Positions 13,506 to 23,400 of a stretch of DNA of 23,884 nucleotides are shown here, piece after piece. Both the position numbers and the translations under genes were made by a program. The DNA comes from JAJZRV01 sp027442615. GTDB taxonomy: Bacteria > Pseudomonadota > Gammaproteobacteria > Burkholderiales > Ferrovaceae. The stretch's first letter is position 1; each line of letters starts with the position of its first letter. The notes below the pieces were generated by a model that ran no database searches, was not told the origin of the DNA, and saw only the letters and a program-made list of their open reading frames with translations. Location: the NCBI GenBank assembly GCA_027442615.1, contig DAIBBI010000028.1:1-23884 (forward strand). Reading direction: 5' to 3'.

Positions 13506-14875
13506 CCACCCCCATGCCGACTGCCCTGCCAGATTCACTGCTGTTGCGGCTGAGCGGTTTCATTGCCTCTCAGGTGGGACTCCATTTTCCACGGGAGCGC
13601 TGGCGCGACCTGGAACGCGGCATTATCGCCGCCTCCCGTGAGGCGGGATATGCAAAAACGGAGGCCTACGCCCAGTGGTTGCTGGCGGCACCTTTGGCGC
13701 GGGAACACATTGAGGGGCTCGCCAGCCACCTGACGGTGGGAGAAACCTATTTCTTTCGCGAGAAAACAGGCCTGGACATTCTCGAACGGCAAATCCTGCC
13801 AGAGCTCCTTCATGCTCGCGCCAGCTCAGAACGATATCTTCGCATCTGGTGCGCCGGCTGTTGCACCGGCGAGGAACCCTATTCGATCGCCATAATCCTT
13901 CATCGCCTGATTCCCGATCTGGAAAAATGGAACGTAACCCTCCTCGCAACTGACATCAGCCCACGGTTCCTGCGCATGGCCGCACAGGGAGCCTATGGCG
14001 CATGGTCGTTCCGCAACACGCCCGACAGCATCAAGGAACTATATTTCACGAAACGACAGGACGGTCGTTTCGTGATCGCGTCCCGGATACGGCGGATGGT
14101 CACTTTTTCCTGTCTTAACCTCGCCGAGGATGTTTATCCATCACCTGTGAACAACACCCATGCGATGGATGTGATCCTGTGTCGCAACGTGCTGATTTAT
14201 TTCGCCGAGGACAGTACGAGAATGGTCATCGACAGGCTGCGGCGCTCGCTCATCGATGGCGGATGGCTGCTCACCAGCCCCGCAGAGACCTCGACACAGC
14301 GATTTTCTGCATTGACCACCGTCGAGTTTCCCGGTGCGTTTCTGTACCGCAATATCGCGCAGGTTAAACGGCCGGCTGCCGCTGCCAGGAAACAAGCTCC
14401 ACGGAACGAAATGGAGGCCCCGCAGCCCCGCACGCTGACGCTTGCCAAGCCTTCAGAGCCTGAATATTTCAGCATGGCCCGCACTTGCGCCGATGAGGGA
14501 AGCCTTGCTGAAGCGATTGAATGGTGCGAAAAGGCCATCGCTGCCGACAAGCTGAACCCTGCGCACCATTATCTGCACGCAGTCATCTGTCAGGAACAGG
14601 GACAAATCGAGAAAACCGAGCGCTCGCTAGGACGCGCAATTTACCTGGACCCCGATTTTGCGCTGGCGCACTTTGCCTTGGGAAATCTTTGCCTGTCCGG
14701 AGGGCGCCGGCAAGAAGCGCAACGGCACTTCGGCAACGCCCTGACCCTGCTGCGAAACTGCCCGGCCGATGCCCGGCTCCAGGAGTCGGACGGGTTGACT
14801 GCAGGCCGTCTCATCGAAATCATTGACGCCGTGCAGGCAAGCCTTACACGCTCCCGTAAGGAGTTGATTGCGTGA
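13502..14875 (+). CDS. cheR: CheR methyltransferase with C-terminal TPR (WspC-like)
   Basis: A 457-residue S-adenosylmethionine-dependent chemoreceptor glutamate methyltransferase. The CheR N domain (about 10-75) is followed by LTVGETYFFRE (77-86), the SAM-binding loop IWCAGCCTGEEPYS (115-128), LATDIS (148-153) and DVILCRNVLIYF (223-234). After a Pro/Ala linker (290-320), residues about 322-420 form two to three tetratricopeptide repeats (for example AEAIEWCEKAIAADKLNPAHHYLHA). The TPR extension is the hallmark of WspC-type CheR. The stop overlaps the next gene by 4 bp (GTGA). Confidence 0.93.
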   Translation: MTTPMPTALPDSLLLRLSGFIASQVGLHFPRERWRDLERGIIAASREAGYAKTEAYAQWLLAAPLAREHIEGLASHLTVGETYFFREKTGLDILERQILPELLHARASSERYLRIWCAGCCTGEEPYSIAIILHRLIPDLEKWNVTLLATDISPRFLRMAAQGAYGAWSFRNTPDSIKELYFTKRQDGRFVIASRIRRMVTFSCLNLAEDVYPSPVNNTHAMDVILCRNVLIYFAEDSTRMVIDRLRRSLIDGGWLLTSPAETSTQRFSALTTVEFPGAFLYRNIAQVKRPAAAARKQAPRNEMEAPQPRTLTLAKPSEPEYFSMARTCADEGSLAEAIEWCEKAIAADKLNPAHHYLHAVICQEQGQIEKTERSLGRAIYLDPDFALAHFALGNLCLSGGRRQEAQRHFGNALTLLRNCPADARLQESDGLTAGRLIEIIDAVQASLTRSRKELIA

Positions 14876-15483
14876 GCAAAGGCGACACAGACTGGGCCAA
14901 AATACACGGGCGCCTGGCTGCTGCAAAAGCCGCTTGCGAACGCACCTGGAATCCCGGGGCTGATGGGGCCGCGTCAATCCTGCATGAGAGGGCAATTGCG
15001 CTCGCCGCAGCGACCGATGCGGTACACACCCACGACCCATGCATCGAAACGGTGGAGTTTCTTCTGGCTCACGAACGCTACGCCGTCGAATCTTCTTATG
15101 TGCGCGAGGTGGGTGTCCTTGAAAACCTCACTCCCCTGCCATGTACGCCGGCATTTGTGCTCGGCATCGTTAATTTTCGCGGCGAGATTCTTTCGGTTGT
15201 CGATATCAGGAAGTTCTTCGACTTCCCGGTGGAAGAGTTGCCCGACCTCAACAAAATCATCGTGCTAAAGTCCGGGAACCTCGTTTTTGGCATTCTCGCG
15301 GACACCATCCTTGGTGTGCGCCACGTTCCGCTTGCCGAAATCCAGCCCCCGCTGCCAACGCTCACCGGCATCCGGGAAAAATACCTGAGGGGGATCACCC
15401 CGGAACGCACGGTGGTTCTCGATGCACTGAAGCTGCTTGCCGATGAAGAAATCGTGGTGCAGGAACAGGTGAACAGTCCATGA
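14872..15483 (+). CDS. cheW: CheW-like coupling protein with N-terminal extension (WspD-like)
   Basis: A 203-residue protein. The first ~55 residues are an Ala-rich helical extension including LAAAKAACERTWNPG, and the CheW domain covers about 58-195. The CheW signature is LPCTPAFVLGIVNFRGEILSVVDIRKFF. The N-terminal segment resembles the one in WspD, and this second CheW follows the CheR gene as in wsp operons. Start GTG 14872 overlaps the cheR stop and has AAGGAG 8 nt upstream. An 88-bp gap to the receptor gene contains the small hairpin ACATTC-ACC-GAATGT (15511-15525). Confidence 0.9.
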   Translation: MSKGDTDWAKIHGRLAAAKAACERTWNPGADGAASILHERAIALAAATDAVHTHDPCIETVEFLLAHERYAVESSYVREVGVLENLTPLPCTPAFVLGIVNFRGEILSVVDIRKFFDFPVEELPDLNKIIVLKSGNLVFGILADTILGVRHVPLAEIQPPLPTLTGIREKYLRGITPERTVVLDALKLLADEEIVVQEQVNSP

Positions 15484-15571
15484 CTGTCGCCTCGAGCTAA
15501 CACAGGAAGTACATTCACCGAATGTGCCGTGTCATGCGGCGGCTGGTTATCTGGGTACGGGGGAACTGAAA

Positions 15572-17032
15572 ATGAAATGGTCAATTGGCAACAGGATTGG
15601 GGCCGGATACGGGCTTGCTCTCTTCATACTGTTTATTCTTGGCGTGATCTCATACCAAAACACCACCGGCACCATCAGGGCAATGGAAATGAAAGTTCAC
15701 TCCTATCAGGTGTTGGAAAATCTGGAAGACGTCAGCTCTGCCCTGAAGGATGCCGAGACCGGACAACGAGGCTACATCATCGTGGGCGAAGACCGGTATC
15801 TGGAGCCCTACCAGGCCGGCTCGACCGTCGTGTATCAGTCCATCCAGAGCCTGCGCAGGCTCACTGCGGATAATCCCCATCAACAACACCGGCTTGACGC
15901 CATGGAGCCCCTCATTGCCAACAAGCTTGCCGAGCTCAAGGAGACCATTGACCTGCGCAAAGACAAGGGATTTAAGGCGGCGTTTGATGTGATCCAGACG
16001 GACCATGGCAAAAAGACGATGGATGACATCCGAAGGGTGATCGCTGAAATGCGAAACGAGGAGAAGACGCTGTTGGAACAACGGGACAGCGAGGTGAAAT
16101 CCCGGGCCAAAACAACAACCTCCGCCATTGTTTACGGCATCCCGCTGGCTTTTGTGCTATTGGCATTCGTGGGATTCGGAATCACGCGCAACATTACCAT
16201 GAAACTGCGGGAAAGCATCGCCCAACTCGCTTCGTCATCGTCCGAAATTCTTGCCACCACAACCCAGGTTGCCGCAAGCGCGGTGGAGACGGCCAGTGCA
16301 GTGAGCGAAACGACCGCCACCGTGGAAGAGGTCAAGCAAACCGCACTGATGGCAAGCCAGAAGGCAAAACATGTTTCGGATAGCGCCCAGAAGGTCTCAC
16401 AGGTCTCGCAAGACGGACGCCGTTCTGTCGAGGGGGCCATCGTGGGCATGCAGCGTATTCAGGAGCAGATGGAGGCTATCGCCGAAAGCATCGTACGGCT
16501 GTCGGAGCAAAGCCAGGCAATCGGCGAGATCATCGCCACGGTAAACGATCTGGCCGAGCAGTCCAATGTGTTGGCGGTAAATGCCGCAATTGAGGCGGCC
16601 CGGGCAGGCGAACAGGGCAAGGGGTTTGCCGTGGTGGCGCAGGAGGTCAAAAGCCTCGCCGAGCAGTCCAAGCAGGCGACTGCCCAGGTACGGACAATCC
16701 TGGGCGACATCCAGAAGGCAACTACAACGACTGCAATGGCCACGGAACAAGGCAACAAGGCAATGGAGGCCGGCATGAGGCAATCCAGCGATGCAGGCGA
16801 TTCAATCCGTCAGCTTGCCGAAAGCGTGAGCGAGGCGGCGCAGGCGGCCACGCAGATTGCCGCTTCAAGCCAGCAGCAGATGGTGGGCATGGATCAGGTG
16901 GCGCTGGCGATGGACAACATCAAGCAGGCAAGCATGCAGAATGTCTCCGGCACCCGGCAGGCCGAGACCGCCGCACATAGCCTGCATGAGCTGGGACTGA
17001 AACTGGGTTCCATGATTGGAGGCAAGGGCTGA
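15572..17032 (+). CDS. CHASE3-domain methyl-accepting chemoreceptor
   Basis: A 486-residue receptor with TM1 (about 9-28), a periplasmic helical sensor (29-183) and TM2 (184-204). The sensor carries the CHASE3 hallmark LKDAETGQRGYIIVGEDRYL (58-77). The signalling domain follows with only a short link and no recognisable HAMP. The hairpin tip that binds CheA/CheW is conserved (LAEQSNVLAVNAAIEAARAGEQGKGFAVVA, about 327-356). The end, LGSMIGGKG, has no CheR-docking pentapeptide. It takes the WspA role, but WspA has a different sensor and a HAMP, and its gene comes first in the Pseudomonas operon. The ATG at 15572 with GGGGGAA upstream is chosen over an in-frame GTG at 15524, which would place 16 residues before the TM1 region. 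Confidence 0.92.
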   Translation: MKWSIGNRIGAGYGLALFILFILGVISYQNTTGTIRAMEMKVHSYQVLENLEDVSSALKDAETGQRGYIIVGEDRYLEPYQAGSTVVYQSIQSLRRLTADNPHQQHRLDAMEPLIANKLAELKETIDLRKDKGFKAAFDVIQTDHGKKTMDDIRRVIAEMRNEEKTLLEQRDSEVKSRAKTTTSAIVYGIPLAFVLLAFVGFGITRNITMKLRESIAQLASSSSEILATTTQVAASAVETASAVSETTATVEEVKQTALMASQKAKHVSDSAQKVSQVSQDGRRSVEGAIVGMQRIQEQMEAIAESIVRLSEQSQAIGEIIATVNDLAEQSNVLAVNAAIEAARAGEQGKGFAVVAQEVKSLAEQSKQATAQVRTILGDIQKATTTTAMATEQGNKAMEAGMRQSSDAGDSIRQLAESVSEAAQAATQIAASSQQQMVGMDQVALAMDNIKQASMQNVSGTRQAETAAHSLHELGLKLGSMIGGKG

Positions 17033-17065
17033 AGATCTGAACGGGATCTCCAGACCATAACTGCC

Positions 17066-19354
17066 GTGGCCACAGACAGCGCATTTCTGACAAAGCTTCT
17101 CGCAACCTTCCAGGTCGAGGCGAGTGAACATATCCAGGCAATGACCACTGAATTGGTCGAGCTTGAAAGAATGCCCACGGGGGAGCAACGCACCGAAAGC
17201 CTGGAACGGATTTTCCGGGAAGCGCATAGCCTCAAAGGTGCTGCACGCGCAGTAAACCACTTGGAAATGGAAACGGTATGCCATGCCCTGGAGAGCGTGT
17301 TTTCCGAGCTGAAGAACAACTGCGTTGCCGCCACGCTGCCACTTTTCGATTTGCTGCATCAAACGCTGAAGGTGCTGCGCGGGTTGCTGGACACCTCCAG
17401 TCAAGCCGGGGCAGGTGCCCAAAAGAACGCCGTTGCCACTCTGGTGCGACAGCTCGAGGATATATTGATCGGCGTCACTCCTGCCATGCACGAGTTCAAT
17501 TCCCGGACTTTTGTCGGATCAGATGAAGTTGCTGACAGCCCTGGTCGTGGTACGTCGGTGCCGGCTTCAAGCCTCGCGCCAAATACAATAAGGGTGCATA
17601 CCAGAAAGCTGGACTCGGTGATGCGGCAGGCAGAAGAACTGCTCGTACAACGACTGGCAGCAGCCAATCGAGCGCGCGAACTGCGGGAACTCGGAATCAC
17701 GATGGCTTCCTGGAAAAAGGATCTCGCCAGGATCCAGTCTGCCGCGCGGGCAGTGGGGCGGGCATTCAGGCCATCTGAAATGGCAGGAAGCACCCCAAGA
17801 GAGCAGCAATCCCTGGCTAAACTGCTCGAGTATCTGGACGCGGAGTCCTCGCAAATGAAACATTTCGAGAATCGGCTGACAAAACTTGAAGGGACCGCCG
17901 CGCATGACCATCGCATCCTGAGCGGTCTCGTGGATGGCCTCCTTCACGACGTGAAGGAGATGCACATGCAGCCCTTCTCTTCGCTTCTCGAAACCTTGCC
18001 ACGGTTGGCGCGAGAACTTTCGCGAGATCATGGAAAACAGGTGGAATTAGTGATTCTCGGGGACGACATTGAAATTGACCGGAGGATCCTTGAACAGATC
18101 AAGGACCCCCTCAATCACCTGCTCAGAAACTGTGTTGATCACGGCGTGGAGAAGCCCGACGTGCGCAAGCAAAGGGGCAAGCCGGCGCATGCAACGCTCA
18201 CCATCGCCATATCGCACAAGGACAGCAATAAAGTGGAAATCCTGGTAGCCGATGATGGGGACGGAATCGAACTTGCCAAGCTCAGAACTGCGGCTGCCAG
18301 ACTCGGCATACTTTCAGCCGAGGAGATCGATAAATTGAACGAGCGTGATGTGCTGGCCCTTGTGTTCCAGTCAGGAGTCTCCACCAGCCCCATGGTCACC
18401 GACCTTTCCGGTCGGGGCCTGGGACTTGCCATCGTGCGGGAAAAGGTTGAGCGCCTCGGTGGCACGGTCACCCTGGAGACGCAACCCAAAACCGGAACGA
18501 CCTTCCGCATCACGCTGCCACTGACCCTCGCCACATTCCGCGGTGTCATCGTGCTCGCGGGCGACCGTTTGTTCATCATCCCTGCCGTCAGCGTGGAACA
18601 AGTGGCGCTGGTTGATAGAAAAAACATCATGACGGTGGGAAACGGCGAATCGATCACGCTGGAAGGGCAGGCACTTGCTCTGGTCTGGCTGAGCGACGTT
18701 CTGGAAATTCCGCGCATGAAGAGCGAGAGCCGGGACAGGCTGCAAGTTGCGATACTGCGTGTCGGGGCCAATCGCATTGCATTCCGGGTGGACGCAGTAC
18801 TCGCGGAACAGGAGGTACTGGTCAAGGGGCTTGGACCACAACTCAGGCGTGTGCGTCATGTCGCCGGCGCCAGTGTATTGGGCACAGGCCAGGTGATTCC
18901 CGTTCTAAACGTACCCGATCTGATGCTGTCCGCCAAGAAACCCGGGATGACGCCGCTCGCCAGTGCCACCGGCGATGGCCCCAAAACTGAGAAGCAGTCG
19001 ATCCTTGTCGCCGAGGATTCCATTACCTCGAGGGCATTGATAAAGAATATCCTGGAAGCGGCGGGCTATGACGTCGCCACCGCGGTGGATGGCGCGGAGG
19101 CATACACCATGCTCAAGGCTGGAACATTCGATCTTGTGGTGTCGGATGTGGAAATGCCACGCATGGACGGATTTGATCTCACGATGAAGGTGCGCACGGA
19201 TAAGCAACTTTCGAGCGTGCCAATCGTGCTGATAACGGCGCTTGAGTCACGTGAGCACCGTGAGCGCGGTATTGATGCCGGGGCCAACGCCTACATCGTC
19301 AAAAGCAGCTTTGACCAGAGCAACCTGCTGGAAGTCATCGGAAGGCTGATATGA
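17066..19354 (+). CDS. cheA: CheA-REC hybrid histidine kinase (WspE-like)
   Basis: A 762-residue hybrid kinase. The HPt domain (about 5-110) has phospho-His54 in REAHSLKGAAR. A long helical linker replaces the P2 domain. Dimer and HATPase regions follow (about 175-485) with HLLRNCVDHG (N box, 351-360), DDGDGI (396-401) and GRGLGL (449-454). A CheW-like P5 domain (about 488-622) precedes a C-terminal receiver (645-762) with phospho-Asp694, ED at 650-651, Thr724 and Lys746. Lack of P2 and fusion to REC match WspE. It phosphorylates the output regulator and CheB. Start GTG 17066 has only a poor ribosome site. The reading frame is continuous with that of the receptor gene, separated by one TGA. 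Confidence 0.93.
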   Translation: MATDSAFLTKLLATFQVEASEHIQAMTTELVELERMPTGEQRTESLERIFREAHSLKGAARAVNHLEMETVCHALESVFSELKNNCVAATLPLFDLLHQTLKVLRGLLDTSSQAGAGAQKNAVATLVRQLEDILIGVTPAMHEFNSRTFVGSDEVADSPGRGTSVPASSLAPNTIRVHTRKLDSVMRQAEELLVQRLAAANRARELRELGITMASWKKDLARIQSAARAVGRAFRPSEMAGSTPREQQSLAKLLEYLDAESSQMKHFENRLTKLEGTAAHDHRILSGLVDGLLHDVKEMHMQPFSSLLETLPRLARELSRDHGKQVELVILGDDIEIDRRILEQIKDPLNHLLRNCVDHGVEKPDVRKQRGKPAHATLTIAISHKDSNKVEILVADDGDGIELAKLRTAAARLGILSAEEIDKLNERDVLALVFQSGVSTSPMVTDLSGRGLGLAIVREKVERLGGTVTLETQPKTGTTFRITLPLTLATFRGVIVLAGDRLFIIPAVSVEQVALVDRKNIMTVGNGESITLEGQALALVWLSDVLEIPRMKSESRDRLQVAILRVGANRIAFRVDAVLAEQEVLVKGLGPQLRRVRHVAGASVLGTGQVIPVLNVPDLMLSAKKPGMTPLASATGDGPKTEKQSILVAEDSITSRALIKNILEAAGYDVATAVDGAEAYTMLKAGTFDLVVSDVEMPRMDGFDLTMKVRTDKQLSSVPIVLITALESREHRERGIDAGANAYIVKSSFDQSNLLEVIGRLI

Positions 19355-19376
19355 TCGAACGCATGGGGACAAGCCA

Positions 19377-20429
19377 ATGATCAGGGTCCTGGTGGTGGAG
19401 GATTCTCCCGTGGTACGCGAGCTTCTCGTTTACATTCTCGGTGCCGATCCCGAAATCCAGGTCATCGGGGCAGTGGACGATGGTGAACAGGCGCTCGAGA
19501 GCGTTGCACGGATCCGGCCCGACGTCATCACCATGGACATCCACATGCCCAGGCTGGACGGTTTGTCAGCCACGCGCCAGATCATGGAAACGCATCCAAC
19601 CCCAATCGTCATCGTCAGCGAAAACACGGATCCACGGCAGGTTGCAACAACCTTTCACGCCATGGAAGCGGGTGCCGTGGCGGTTCTGCGACGGCCGGCA
19701 GGCATCGGACATCCGGATCACGAAGCCACAGCCAGCGAGCTGGTACAAGTCGTGAAGCTAATGTCCGAGGTGAAGGTGGTCAAACGCTGGCCCCATTTGT
19801 GGCGCCCCCCGATGTCACCGATTCAGGCTAAAGCGGACTGCGCAGGGGTTGATGCAAAGGTAAGGGTTGTCGCCATTGGAGCTTCAACCGGGGGACCGTT
19901 TGTGCTGCAAACCATTCTTGCGGCATTGTCGAAGGATTTTCCGGTACCGGTATTGATTGTCCAGCACATGGCAGCCGGTTTCATTCAGGGGTTTGTCCAG
20001 TGGCTTTCGCAGACATCGGGCTTACCCGTACATCTTGCCGCGCATGACGAACAGCTACGCCCGGGCCACGCCTATGTGGCACCCGATGGCTATCAGATGC
20101 GGGTGAATCCGAACGAAAAAATCGCTCTGAGGAAGGACGAGCCCGAGAATGGCTTGCGCCCGTCGGTGTCCTACCTTTTGCGTTCTGTAGCCGAAGTCTA
20201 TGGACGCGATGCCGTAGCCGGCCTCCTCACCGGCATGGGTCGGGACGGCGCCGATGAACTGAAGTTGCTAAAAGAAAAAGGGGCCATCACCTTTGCTCAG
20301 GACAAGGAAAGCTCGGTCGTACACGGCATGCCTGGCGCTGCAATCAAGATTGGTGCGGCAACACTGATTCTTTCACTGGAGAAAATCGCTGCGACCCTGA
20401 CCAGTCTGGCAAAGCACAGAACATCATAA
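19377..20429 (+). CDS. cheB: CheB methylesterase response regulator (WspF-like)
   Basis: A 350-residue protein with an N-terminal receiver (1-120, phospho-Asp54 in TMDIHMP) and a C-terminal methylesterase (about 160-345). The catalytic triad is Ser170 (GASTGG), His197 (QHMAAGF) and Asp290 (GMGRDGA). It removes methyl groups from the receptor when phosphorylated by CheA, resetting the pathway. In Pseudomonas, loss of WspF locks the system on. The receiver lysine normally before Pro is Arg here (LRRP, Arg106). The gene follows cheA by 22 bp, and the AAGGAT ribosome site of the next gene overlaps its stop. Confidence 0.93.
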   Translation: MIRVLVVEDSPVVRELLVYILGADPEIQVIGAVDDGEQALESVARIRPDVITMDIHMPRLDGLSATRQIMETHPTPIVIVSENTDPRQVATTFHAMEAGAVAVLRRPAGIGHPDHEATASELVQVVKLMSEVKVVKRWPHLWRPPMSPIQAKADCAGVDAKVRVVAIGASTGGPFVLQTILAALSKDFPVPVLIVQHMAAGFIQGFVQWLSQTSGLPVHLAAHDEQLRPGHAYVAPDGYQMRVNPNEKIALRKDEPENGLRPSVSYLLRSVAEVYGRDAVAGLLTGMGRDGADELKLLKEKGAITFAQDKESSVVHGMPGAAIKIGAATLILSLEKIAATLTSLAKHRTS

Positions 20430-20439
20430 GGATCATTCC

Positions 20440-23400
20440 ATGCAATCCAATCAGAAATCGAATGTCATGAAGGAAATCCTCATCGCCGAGGACAGTCCGA
20501 CCCAGGCGGCTCAATTGGCACACCTTCTCGAGGAACATGGTTTCAAGGTTACAACTGCGGCTAACGGTCGCGAAGCACTCGCCCTGCTTGAACGGTACAA
20601 ACCCCTCCTGATTATCAGCGACGTCGTAATGCCAGAGCTGGATGGGTACGGTCTGTGCAAGGCCATCAAGAGTGACAGTAATCTGAAAAACATCCCGGTC
20701 ATGCTGGTCACCACACTCTCCGATCCGGAGGACGTGGTCCGCGGTCTGGAGTGTGGCGCTGACAATTTCCTGCGCAAGCCCTATGACGAGCGCCACCTGC
20801 TGTCGCGCATCGACTATTTGTTGATGAACCTCGAATTGCGCAAAAACCAGAAAATGCAGATGGGCGTTGAAATCAGTCTGGGTGGCCAGAGACATTTCAT
20901 CAGTTCGGAACGCCAGCAGATCCTGGACCTGCTGATCTCGACCTACGAACAGGCGGTCGACATCAACAATGAGCTCAAGCTTCGTGAAAGGGAACTCTTG
21001 CAATCAAACCAGGTACTCAATGCACTGTACCGCATTGCAGAAGTGCTAAACCATGCAAGCAGCGAGCAGGAGGTGGCAGGGGCTGTTCTGGACCGGGTAC
21101 TGGAGCTTCCAGGAGTCCAGGCTGGCTGGATTACCCTGCGAGCGGGCAAGTCCGGCTTCAGGCTGATCGCCGCCCGCAATCTGCCCCCAGCGCTGGAATC
21201 CCCGGGGGCCATGGAGGGCAATTGCACGTGCTGCAGACGGCTTGCCTCTGACGAACTTGGATCGGGCCCCATCATCCTGGAATGCGAGCGCCTGATGAAG
21301 GCGGTTGGGGACAAGCGCGGACTGCGCTATCACGCCTGTATTCCCTTGTGGCTGGGCGACAGGACAATGGGCGTGATGAATCTTGTGGGATCCGAGAAGG
21401 GACTGTTCAATGACGACGAATTGCGGGTTTTGTACGGCGTAGGCAACCAGGTTGCGGTAGCACTGGAGCGGGTGCGCCTATACCAGCATCTGGAGCAACT
21501 GGTGCAGGAAAGAACCAAAGAGCTCAATGTGGAAATTGTGGAACGAAAACGGATCGAAAAGGAACAGGCGCGACTGGTGGCCATCATTGAAGCGACGCCT
21601 GACTTCGTGGGAACCAGCGATCTCAATGGCAATGTGCATTTCATCAACAAAGCCGGCCTCAAGATGCTGGGCTACGAAACAGGACGGCCCGTATCGGATC
21701 TTCGCATCGAGCAGCCCCATCCCCGGTGGGCGGCGAAGCTGCTGTCTGAAACGGCGATTCCTCATGCGCTCGAATATGGGTCTTGGAGCGGAGAGTCTGC
21801 GCTGCTGCAACGCGGTGGCCAGGAGATTCCATTATCACAAGTCGTCATCGCTCACCGAAGCCAGGACGGGTCTGTTGAATACCTGTCCACCATCGCGCGT
21901 GACATCACGTTGCTCAAGGAGAGTGAGCAGCGAATCACGCGCCTGAATCGGGTCTATGCCGTACTGAGCGGCATCAACACAACCATTGTTCGCACCCGAA
22001 ACCGGCAGGAACTGTTCGATGAATCCTGCCGAATTGCGGTGGAGCGAGGCAAGTTCAGGTTTGCCTGGATCGGCCTGCTTGAGCCTGGCGGGAAGGAAGT
22101 GGTGCCCGTGGCCCGTGCGGGCGTTGATGAAGGCTGCCTTGACTGCATTCGATTAACCGTGCGCGATGACGAGCCTGATCGCTGCGAACTCGTTGCCCAT
22201 GCATTGCGGGAAAATACCGTAGTGGTTTGCAACGACGTCGAATCCGATCCGCGGATGGCAACGTGGCGCGATGCGGCTCTCTTGCGGGGCTATCGATCGG
22301 TGGCTGTATTTCCGCTGCAACTGAAGAGCGAGGTGATGGGCCTGCTCCTGCTTTACGCAACTGAAGTGGATTTCTTCGACGACGAGGAAATGGAGTTGCT
22401 CACCGAGATTTCCAGTGACATCTCATTTGCACTTGATCACCTCGAAAAGGAAGACAGGCTCAACTACCTTGCCTACTACGATGCCTTGACCGGCCTTTCC
22501 AACCGTAGTTTGTTCAACGTGCATTTGAGCCAGAGGATATGTGAAGCGCAAGGCGTCCAGATGACCTTTGCAGTTGTCATGCTCAACCTTGAACGGTTCA
22601 GAAGCATCAACGATTCTCTGGGGCAGCATGCCGGTGATGAACTGCTGCGCCAGGTTGCGCAACGCCTGAAGGAATGGCTTCATGAATCAGCCATTTTGGC
22701 CAGGCTGGGTGCCGACTCCTTTGCAATCATTACCCAGCGCTCCGAAGACGAAGGCAGTGTAGGCCGCATCCTGGAGCAAGTTCTGTCATGTGTCCACGGC
22801 CAGCCTTTCGTGATTGGCGGGCAAGAACTTCGCATTGGGGCCAAGGCAGGAGTGGCTGTCTTTCCCAACGATGGGGTGGATGCCAATACGCTGTCCCGTA
22901 ACGCAGAGGCGGCATTGGGGAAAACCAGGCTCTCTGGAGACAAGTATCTGTTCTATGCGCCTGAATTCAACGCCCGTGTTGCAGAAAAACTGTCATTGGA
23001 AAACAAACTGCGCCGTGCAGTGGAAAACGGAGAATTGGTGCTCCATTACCAGCCCAAGGTCGAACTCAATACGCGACGCATTAAAGGGCTTGAGGCCCTG
23101 ATGCGATGGAAAGATCCCGATACCGGCCTCCTTATACCGCCCTCAAGCTTCATTCCCCTTCTCGAGGAAACCGGCCTCATTCTAGAGGCTGGACGTTGGG
23201 CACTGGAACAGGCGGTGGCCGATTTCAAGCTCTTCAAAGACAAGGAAGTTGAGGTTCCCAGAATCGCGGTTAACGTCTCTCCAATCCAGCTGCGCCAAAA
23301 GGATTTCGTCGCCACCGTCGAGCATGTATTACGCAATGTCGCAGACATGGAAGCCGTTCTTGAACTGGAGATCACCGAAAGTCTGCTCATGCGCAATATC

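Noticed and set aside
15524..15571. Earlier GTG start for the chemoreceptor
   Set aside because: It would add 16 residues before MKWSIGNRIG, which lies just before TM1, and it overlaps a hairpin. The ATG at 15572 has a proper ribosome site.
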